Position numbers and translations under genes: made by a program. Of a DNA stretch of 51,734 bases, positions 39,758-47,149 are shown in pieces. Every line of letters starts with the position of its first letter. The first letter of the stretch is position 1. The notes beneath the pieces are model-generated. The model made no database searches and had not been told where the DNA came from. It worked only from the letters and a program-made list of their open reading frames with translations. The DNA is from Prasinococcaceae sp. CCMP 1430 (taxonomy: Eukaryota; Prasinodermophyta; Palmophyllophyceae; Prasinococcales; Prasinococcaceae), in assembly GCA_013416795.1 (NCBI GenBank), contig RQSC01001193.1:1-51734 (forward strand). Reading direction: 5' to 3'.

Positions 39758-39779
39758 AGTACAGTTTGCTAAAAGGCCA

Positions 39780-41655
39780 CTATTGCGCAAACCTCCACTG
39801 TATGTGATACCTGCAGAAGCTCTCGACAGCGGGAGAGGCGGCGCGCCACAGCTCCTCCAGCGCCGTGCCCTTCTGCCCGCTCGCGCCATCGCGCCCGCCG
39901 TCCATACCCTCGAGGAGTAAGCGCTCCTTCATGCTCACGCTGCTCCGGAACGTCCACATCGCGGATCGCAGCACCGCTGCACTGTCCTCGCCCATGCCGC
40001 GCGCTGCAGCCGCCGCCCTCGCCGCGGCGGCCACCGAGCCCTTCTCCAGCACCGCTTCCACGACATTGCTGACGTGAAAGTCTGGGGGCGGGCACATGGG
40101 AAGGATGCGAGCGTCAGCACAACACCCACAACACGAAGCTCGGCGCAGCCGCACTCGCACAGCCAAGCGCGCGCGGCAGCGCGGCTAAGTTGCAGGCGCG
40201 GCACGCACCGACGGCGGCTGGGAGGCAGTCCACCGGCTGCAGCGCGCCGATCGATCGCAATGACAGCAGCGCGGACGGCTCGGCCTCCGCGGGGCAACGC
40301 GCTTTCGTCGGCGTGCCAGTGGCGACGTCGCCATCGTACGCACGCTCGAGCCAATCCATCCAGTCGCCCTTGACGTCGCAGCTAGAAGCGGGGGCGATGC
40401 CACACTCTGCCGCGCCCAGAGCCGACCGGAAGAGCACGGAACCGCAAGAGAGCTGCGCTACCGGCGGTGGCTCCACGTCGCGGTCCAGCAGGCGACGCTG
40501 CCAGAGCGCCGCCGAAGCCTCCATCATCGCCACGTCGCCGTGCATGCCGCCCAGCGCCTTGCGCAGCAGCAGCGCGCGCACAAGCAATATTCGCTTCGCG
40601 ACGCCCTTGTCCCCAGCTGCCGCGGCCGCTGCGGCGCGCTCATTTAACGACGCAAGCGTAGGAGGGGAGGTGTCGCCCTGCGTGGGCATCGCGACAGGGT
40701 CGCGCACGCGCACCTCAGCTAGCTGCGCTGCGATGCTGATGGTCTCGTGCAGCATGGCCGCCGGCGGGCAATAGCCCTTCCCTTGCGCCGCAGCCATCCA
40801 GCACAGGAAGGGCATTGACGGATGCAGCACGGCGTCTTCGATGACGACAACAGGTAGCCGGCGCACGAGCTGCCCGACGTCCGAGCACGCGATGTGCCAC
40901 GCCGCGCGGGTCGTCGCCGCCGATCGACACCGCCTGACCGCCTTCTGCAGCACGGACTTGGCAAGCGCCGGCGGCACGCGCGGGCGCACCGCCGGCTCGG
41001 CCTTCTGCACAGCCTGCGGATCAGGCGCAAAGTCGGTCGAGAGCGTGAGCACGCACTCCCCCGCCGAGCTCTCCTTGATGACCATCGTCGCGGACCACGC
41101 CGACGCCGCGGCCGCCTCGCACTCGGCCTTCCCGCTCGTCCACGAGCATTTCCAGCGGCCCGTGGCCGCGTCACGCCCGAGGTGGAATCGCTCGCGCCGC
41201 GTCGCAGCCTTGCGCGCGCCCGTCATGAGCGCGGCTAGCGCGTTGCCCTTGGGCTTCTTGCGCCCCTCGGGCGACGCGGTTGGCGGCGGCACGCGCGAAG
41301 CAGCCGGCGGAGCCTCCTGGCTCTCGTCGCCGCCGGTGCTATCACGGCCGGCGTCCGCGCGCAAGCCGGAACCCGGACGATGCGTCTGCGGCGTGACACC
41401 CTGCGTGGCCAGTTGCGTCTGTGTCTGCGTCTGCGTCTGCGCCTGCGAGCCGCCGTCGCAGCCGGCATCGAGGTGCGCGTTGATGAGCACGTCCGGCACT
41501 GACCTCCCGCAGCACGGGCACTGCACGAACGACGCCCGCGCAGGCGGCCGCGGACGCCGGTCGTGCGGCGGCGCGCCGGCGGTGGCATCCGCGGCGGCGT
41601 GCGCGTCGCGCGCGCGCTTGCGCGCGCCCTGCGAGGGGATCAGGAAGCGCTCCAT
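39780..41655 (-). CDS. UBZ4-type zinc-finger protein with clamp-loader-like helical region
   Basis: About 598 residues, ATG 41655. Exon 1 ends at 40161 or 40155 (both gt donors fit phase 1) and exon 2 is 39780-40081 (acceptor cccccag). Residues ~48-70 read CPCCGRSVPDVLINAHLDAG then C, a C-x2-C-x11-H-x3-C ubiquitin-binding zinc finger as in RAD18. A QT repeat and disordered linker follow. The central domain has KSVLQKAVRRCRS and LVRRLPVVVIEDAVLHP then MPFLCWMAAAQGKGY, reminiscent of the helical C-terminal part of MgsA/WRNIP1-type clamp-loader relatives, but no P-loop is seen. Exon 2 holds FHVSNVVEAVLE and LRSAMWTFRSSVSMKE. The N-terminal MERFLIPSQ is near the PCNA-binding APIM pattern, but P replaces the basic last residue. 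DNA-damage role is an inference. Confidence 0.6.
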
Positions 41656-41779
41656 CGCCACCCGCGGCAACACCCTCCACCCACCCACCCGCCCACCCAC
41701 CCCGAGGGGGGCAACACCCGCGGGCGCGGCGCGCTGTGACGGTGTGCGCGCGCGCAAACGCGAACATTTCGAATATTCC

Positions 41780-41826
41780 TCGCACGCAAAAATTCAGAAA
41801 CCCTGAATTATTATAACCCTTATTAG
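41780..41826. promoter_or_regulatory. AT-rich island with telobox-like half sites
   Basis: Contains aaaccctgaattattataacccttattag. It lies about 130 nt upstream of the UBZ gene ATG (minus strand) and covers the stop codon of the FAD gene. Degenerate telobox pair (AACCCTGAA, AACCCTTAT). Confidence 0.35.
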
Positions 41827-43731
41827 TTGCACGCCACCGCGCGCTCGCCACACGCGCGCACGCAGCCACGCACACAGCCGCGTGCACGCACGCACGCACG
41901 CACGCACGCGCACGCACGCACGCGTCCTACTCCCGCGCGAGGCCGCGCGCGCGCACGCGTGGGGCGAAGCGCCGCTGGCGCGGCGTGGGGGGCGCCGCAG
42001 GCTCATCGTCGGCCCGCCCGAGTCGCAGCACGAGCGCGGCGCCCAGCCCAGCGCGGCCGCAACGCGCGCCGCGCCCGCTCGCGCCCCCGCGAGGTTGAGG
42101 GCGTCGGGCCCCAGCTGCAGGGTTGCGTAGGCACCCATGACGTACAGCTGGGCGCCCTCGGCCCATCGTAGCTCGGGGGTGAGCCCAGGGAGGCCCCCTG
42201 GCGTCCCTCCGCGCGGCGGGAGCGGGCTGTCTGGCGCCGCGAGTGGCCCCAGCACGGGGTCAGCACGGACGTCAGCGTCGGAGCCCGTAGCCAGCCACAC
42301 GCGGTTGCAAACGAGGGTTGTGCCATCGCTCAGCTCGAGGCGCCATGCGCCCGCTCGTCCTCCGCGTCTGTCGGAGGCTAAGTCCTTGCCGCTCCGTTGC
42401 GCGGGCGCAGGCTCCCACGTGGCCGCCCAGACCTCGACGTCCTCGCGAGCGTCGAGACGGCCCGCTTTTGCCTCGGCGCGCACGCGCGCGACCAGCTCAG
42501 GCGAGGCGGTCGCGCATCTCCGTGCGGCGCGCGCGGCTGCCAGCCGCGCCTCGGCGTCGGGTTCGGACCAGTAGGCCGCGAGCCGCACGTTGCGACCGAT
42601 CGACATCCACGGGTCGTCCAAGTCGAACTGACGAATCTCAATTTCCCGCCGAGCCACAAGCGTCGCTCGGGCGTAGCCCAGGCGCGAGCGCGCCGCCAGC
42701 GCCAGGTGACACGCGGTCAGGGCGCCACCGATGACGCACACTGTCTCACCGGCATGTGAGGCGACCGACGCCGCGCGGCCAGCTTCGAAGAGGTCGTGCG
42801 CGTGAGCTATCGCCCCCGGCGGGGCGCCCGCCGCTTCCGCCTGCGCCTTGGCCTCCAAGGCCCACTCTGGCCACCTGGGGGCCGCCGCAAATCCGCCCGC
42901 GAACACCACGCGCTCCGCCTGCACGGTCTGAATGCGGGGAGATCGCTGCGGCGCCTCCGCACCTCTGCCGCCCTCATCGGTGGCCGCCACGGCGTCGCGC
43001 TCGGTGCCGCTCTCGTTCGCTACGGGCAACGCCACGTCGACCTCGATCCACCGCCCCCCCTCGCCTGCCCCCGGGCGCAGGGCCGTGACTGTGCCCCGCG
43101 CGAGCGAGTCCCCGAGGCGGTAGCGCCGCGAGATCTGCTCACAGTGCGCGTTGAAGAGCGCAGTCGAGGGAGCGTCGAAGGGCCCGTGAAAATCGGGGCG
43201 CTTGTTCAGCCCCTTGAGCTGCACCCAGTGATCGAGCCTGCCCGAGCCGCTGCGCTCGGAGACGGCCACCACGGGGGGGCCGTCGAAGCGCTCGGACGCG
43301 ACCGAGAGCGCGTCCATGTCAGTGGGGTCGAGGTGGGTGAAGCGCGTCGAGCGCAGGTGTTCTATGCCAAGCAGGTCGAACGCGGACTGCCACCGCGACA
43401 TCCACGCCCCTCGCGGGTCGACGACGATCAGATCCTCCGGGTCGAGGGGCGCGTGTGGGGTCGCGTACATGGCCTTGATGATCTCGTGCTTGGCGCGCTG
43501 CCTCTCGCGCTCCTCGTTCTTCTTGACGTGGTAGTAGCGCCCGTCCTTCGCCTCGCGGAACATGGCACGGTTGCCCGGCCACTCGGCCCAGCGGTCTACC
43601 AGCGGCTCGCGGAGCCGCGCGCACAGCGCCAGAGCGTGCGGGCCCGCACCCACTACAAGCAGCCGCGTGCGCGCGGGCAGGCGGGCGCCACAGCCGTCGC
43701 GGGCGTCGGCATTCGGAGGCGCAGGGGACAT
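41794..43731 (-). CDS. FAD-dependent monooxygenase-like protein (SidA/PvdA type)
   Basis: 645-codon frame, ATG 43731. Residues ~24-36 (LLVVGAGPHALALC) are the FAD-binding GxGxxA, and CVIGGALTACHLALAAR around residue 330 is a second nucleotide (NADPH) site, the two-Rossmann layout of ornithine/lysine N-hydroxylases and flavin monooxygenases. Between them is the family-typical DPRGAWMSRWQSAFDLLGIE, then HLRSTRFTHLDP. A third block, RVWLATGSDADV, is the ATGxD motif near the FAD-domain end. The segment TPELRWAEGAQLYVMGAYAT fits the final strand. The last ~60 residues run through a GTGC microsatellite and are Arg/Cys/Val-rich, so the biological stop may be earlier or shifted by repeat-length variation. 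Substrate unknown. Divergent from the beta-lactamase-fold gene by 180 nt. Confidence 0.7.
   Translation of the reverse strand: MSPAPPNADARDGCGARLPARTRLLVVGAGPHALALCARLREPLVDRWAEWPGNRAMFREAKDGRYYHVKKNEERERQRAKHEIIKAMYATPHAPLDPEDLIVVDPRGAWMSRWQSAFDLLGIEHLRSTRFTHLDPTDMDALSVASERFDGPPVVAVSERSGSGRLDHWVQLKGLNKRPDFHGPFDAPSTALFNAHCEQISRRYRLGDSLARGTVTALRPGAGEGGRWIEVDVALPVANESGTERDAVAATDEGGRGAEAPQRSPRIQTVQAERVVFAGGFAAAPRWPEWALEAKAQAEAAGAPPGAIAHAHDLFEAGRAASVASHAGETVCVIGGALTACHLALAARSRLGYARATLVARREIEIRQFDLDDPWMSIGRNVRLAAYWSEPDAEARLAAARAARRCATASPELVARVRAEAKAGRLDAREDVEVWAATWEPAPAQRSGKDLASDRRGGRAGAWRLELSDGTTLVCNRVWLATGSDADVRADPVLGPLAAPDSPLPPRGGTPGGLPGLTPELRWAEGAQLYVMGAYATLQLGPDALNLAGARAGAARVAAALGWAPRSCCDSGGPTMSLRRPPRRASGASPHACARAASRGSRTRACVRVRACVRACTRLCAWLRARVWRARGGVQLIRVIIIQGF
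41880..41925. repeat. CGCA/GTGC microsatellite
   Basis: About ten CGCACGCA-type units within the 3' part of the FAD gene frame. The repeat is translated as a Cys/Val/Arg/Ala periodic tail. Confidence 0.8.
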
Positions 43732-43911
43732 CGCGTGCAGCGCCAGCCGAGCCCGTAGGGCCCGCCCTGAGAGGCCTACGGGTCAGGGCCGGCCACGCGC
43801 GCCGCACGCTGGTGGTTGACCCCGCTGGAGCAGGGTTCGCACGTTGCGGCGGCGCGCGGCGGCGGCAGAGGGGTGGCGAGTGGGTTGAGGGATGGGGGTG
43901 GCGCGGGGGGC
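43732..43911. promoter_or_regulatory. Divergent promoter of FAD gene and beta-lactamase-fold gene
   Basis: 180 nt between start codons, GC-rich, with no TATA-like or telobox motif visible. Confidence 0.4.
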
Positions 43912-45340
43912 ATGCGACCACGAACGCTTGCCGCGGCCGCGTTCGGATGCGGGGCGCTCGCGGCGGCTGCCGCGGGAGCCGCGCGTGACGACAGGGTGCT
44001 CAGCAACGAGCTCGCGTTCCTGCGCGACCTGCCGAAAATCTTCAGAGGTGAGTGTGCTGGGGCACCGCGCGATCGGAGGAGCTTGCCTGCGAGCGGCCGC
44101 TGACACTGCTGCTTGCTGCCGTCGCCACACGCACCGACGGCGCGCGCGCGCGCATCCGCGCGCCTTCCCACGATCTCTCGCTCTCTCTTGCGCACGCTCT
44201 GGGCGCGCGTGTGCAGGCAAGTGGGAGGGGCCCGGCCTGCACCCGCTCAACCCGGGCACGCTCATCGACCTCGTGCGCTGCGGCCCGGCACTCGAGTCGG
44301 TCGAGGAGTTCGCGCGTGCCAAGCTTCCGTGGGGTTGCAGCTCGTCGATTGCGGTGGTCGATCTGGACACCGGTGACCACGCGTTCGTCAACGCCACGGA
44401 GGTCTTCCCGGCCGCGTCGACCATAAAACTGCCAGTGCTCGTCGCCCTCTACGAGGCGGTCGACAGGGGTCACGTATCAATGGCCGAGGCGCTTGAGCTG
44501 CGCGAAGAGCTCCTTGGCGCGCACAGCGGCGGAATGCAGTACCGCCCGCTGGGTACGGAATTCACGGTGGGCGAGACCGCGCACCAGATGGCCGCCGTCA
44601 GTGACAACACTGCGACCAACATGCTCATCGCCAGGCTCGGTGGCTTCGAGACGCTCAACCAGCAATTCAAGCGCTGGGGTATGCAGGACACCGTGCTGCG
44701 GCAGAAGTTGCCTGACCTCGACGGCCACAACACGACCTCTGCGCGAGATCTCGCGTACTTGCTCACGCTCGTCGACACTGGCCACATCCTCGGGCTGCGC
44801 TCGCGGGATCGCCTGCTCCTGACAATGACCGAGTGCTCCAACGAGGCCATGCTTCGATCGAGCGTGAGGCCCGGGGCGCACGTGGCGAACAAGACAGGTG
44901 ACATCGGGTTTGTGGTGGTGAGTGTACACGTGCGCCGCTCCAAGCAAGCCTCACACGCGTGACCGTTCCCCCCTCGCGCGCGCGAGCTGACGTGCCGCCC
45001 CGCACCTGTCTCACGCCCGCACGCTCGCGCGCGCGCGCGCGCATTCCAGGGCGACGCGGGGCTCGTGACCACCGTCAAGGGGCGGCGCTACGTGGCGGTG
45101 GGCTTCGCGCGCCGTCCGTACAACGAGGAGGCCGGCAGCCGCTACCTACGCTCGGTGTTTGAGCGTGCGCACGACGCGCTCGACACGCAGCACCCTGACG
45201 CGGCCGTCGCGGCCATCGAGTATCCTGTGGTGGGCACGGCGCTGTACGACGAGTTCGTCGAGGCCATGCGCGACCGCTCGCCCGACGGCGTGCGGCATCG
45301 AAAGGAGGTCGTTGAGCGTCGCATGGCAGGGCGCTGGTAA
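43912..45340 (+). CDS. Class A beta-lactamase-fold serine hydrolase, cyanobacterial type, 3 exons
   Basis: Model 43912-44047, 44217-44917 and 45050-45340, 375 residues (introns gtgagt...gtgcag and gtgagt...ttccag). The N-terminus MRPRTLAAAAFGCGALAAAA is a signal or transit peptide. Active-site motifs of the penicillin-recognising fold are present: SxxK in AASTIKLPVLVAL, SDN in AVSDNTATNM and KTG in HVANKTGDIGF. The omega-loop lacks the class A Glu-x-x-Leu-Asn; in its place is RQKLPDLDGHNTTSARDLAY, wording I associate with cyanobacterial homologues. The joint after exon 2 restores GFVV|GDAGLVTTVKGRRYVAV. Without the general-base Glu, efficient beta-lactam hydrolysis is doubtful; peptidase or esterase activity is possible. 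Eukaryotic introns show it is nuclear and domesticated. Plastid-derived or transferred origin is inferred. Confidence 0.88.
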
Positions 45341-45445
45341 AAACAATTTTCGCTACTATTGGACACTATCTATTATCCCACCATTGCACGCTGCGCGCAG
45401 GTGCTGCGAACGGGAGAGCATGCCCACTCGCACGAGCTCGCGCGC

Positions 45446-46453
45446 TCAATACTCCCTGACGAAGCGCTCGATGAGCGGGTTGACGATTTGGGGCGCTTCG
45501 TCCATCGGGCAGTGTCCAAGACCTTCGAGCTCGACGAACTCGCGCACCATGTCCGCGTAGTACTCCCTGCCCATGTCAACCAGCTCCCACGGATCCTTGG
45601 TGCCCCATCCGAACATCACCTTCTCCTTGGGGAGCTTCTCGAGCAGGTCCTCCGGTAGCGGGCCCGTGCTGTACGAGATGAAGTCAAGAAAGACAGCGGC
45701 GGAGCCTGGGCGCAGCCCCGGCTGCAGCATGCGGTCGACGAGGTCATCGTCAACGGTCGCGGGGTCGGCGTAGGCCTCGCGCAGCACGTTGCGCAGCGCG
45801 CGTGGCTGCGCTATCTGCGCATAGAAGAATTCGCCCACGGGGGTCTCGCGGAGCACCTTCTGCAGAACGCCGACCGCCTTGGACACCAGCGGCGGCTGGC
45901 GCCGCACGTTGAGTCCGCGCAGAGAGATGTTCAGACAGAGCACCGCGCGCACTGCCTCGTCTCCGCCGTCAACCGCCGCCTGCAGGCCCGCCACGCCACC
46001 CACCGAGTTGCACACCAGAAGCACCGGCCCGCCCGCCACCTCGCGCGCGAAGTCCACGAGCTGCGCCCCCCAGTTCTCGAAGTTGTACAACGCATTCACA
46101 CCGCCCGACTCGGCGGGCACAGGCTGGTCCGAGTAGCCGTAGCCGAGCAGGTCGATGGTGAAGACGCGCCTGCCGGTCGACTCCGCGACGGCCCGAGCGT
46201 TCTTCACCCAGTGGTCCGCGTTGCCGCCGAATCCGTGAACCATGACAATGGCGGGCTCGTCCCCGGCGCCTGCAGCGTCGCCGCCCGCGCTCTGGTAGCG
46301 AATGCGGTGGCCGCGCCACTCCCACCACTCATCGGGCAGGCGCAGGTCGCGCCGCGCGCCTGGCAGCTCCCGGGGCGGCGCCGTGGCCGTTGCCGCCGCA
46401 GCCGCGACGCGGCCACGCGGGCGAACGTGGGCCGCGAGCGGGCGATCGCGCAC
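45446..46453 (-). CDS. Plastid-type alpha/beta hydrolase
   Basis: Alpha/beta-fold serine hydrolase. After an Arg/Ala/Pro-rich leader, likely a plastid transit peptide, the core starts EWWEWRGHRIRYQSAG. It has the oxyanion strand MVHGFGGNADHW, FTIDLLGYGYSDQP, the nucleophile elbow LVCNSVGGVAGLQ (Ser in NSVGG), the acid loop GWGTKDPWE and the catalytic His in EGLGHCPMDEAPQIV. These phrases match plant plastid hydrolases related to pheophytinase and similar esterases. No ATG precedes the core in frame back to a stop at 46537, so the given left limit is the first GTG codon and the true start is probably in an unseen 5' exon. Convergent with the beta-lactamase-fold gene (105 nt between stops). Confidence 0.85.
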   Translation of the reverse strand: MRDRPLAAHVRPRGRVAAAAATATAPPRELPGARRDLRLPDEWWEWRGHRIRYQSAGGDAAGAGDEPAIVMVHGFGGNADHWVKNARAVAESTGRRVFTIDLLGYGYSDQPVPAESGGVNALYNFENWGAQLVDFAREVAGGPVLLVCNSVGGVAGLQAAVDGGDEAVRAVLCLNISLRGLNVRRQPPLVSKAVGVLQKVLRETPVGEFFYAQIAQPRALRNVLREAYADPATVDDDLVDRMLQPGLRPGSAAVFLDFISYSTGPLPEDLLEKLPKEKVMFGWGTKDPWELVDMGREYYADMVREFVELEGLGHCPMDEAPQIVNPLIERFVREY

Positions 46454-47149
46454 CAGCGCGCGCCCGGCACGCGCGAATTCTAATGCCGGAGCAGCAGCGA
46501 GCGGCGGATGCGTGCATAGAACATCAATTATGACGATCTATATACCCACGGGAACGTCTCTTTCGCAAATGGCACGCGCCAAAGTCGAAAACGGAGTATC
46601 AGCTGGCATTGCACCTGCATGTGCCATCAAGTCTGATGGCATGGCCCAGCGGGCATCGGGCGAACAGCCATCAGCGCGCATGCGGCCCCGCGCGCGGCCA
46701 TCAAACGGAATGCGAGCGTGCCGCGCGCCGATCCAGTGCGGCGCAGCGGGAGGGCGCTCCATACGGCGGCGCGTTTTTTCTCGCCTCGCGGGCGCGCGCC
46801 GCATCACAGCGCGCGCGAGGCGCGCGCTGGGACGCGTGCCGGGCGCCCGCGGGGTGGTGTGTGTGTGGTGGGAGGAGGGATTGGGCGCGTGGGAGCCACT
46901 CGGCCTGGGCGATAGGATCGTGTTCCCCCGGCTTCCCCTCCACGCGCGCGCCGCGCTTCGAGTGTCGGGCGCCCCATTCGTTCTCACGCGGCCTGTTTTT
47001 TCTCGCACGCGCAATCGTGACAGGGGCATTTGTTCGCTGACGGCCTCGGGGGTGCACTCGAGTGCGCCCCGCCCCACGGCCGTATCAACACGGTGCCGCG
47101 TGCACCCCCCTGCGTTGTTGCGCGACCTGCGTCCGCGCGGGCGCAGGAG
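46454..47149. promoter_or_regulatory. Divergent region between hydrolase and coiled-coil gene
   Basis: About 700 nt with no supported gene. An AT-rich patch at 46515-46550 contains ctatatac (46535-46542), the only TATA-like string I noticed near a gene start in the window, close to the hydrolase 5' end. The remainder is GC-rich with a GTGTGTGG patch (46857-46872). Confidence 0.4.
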
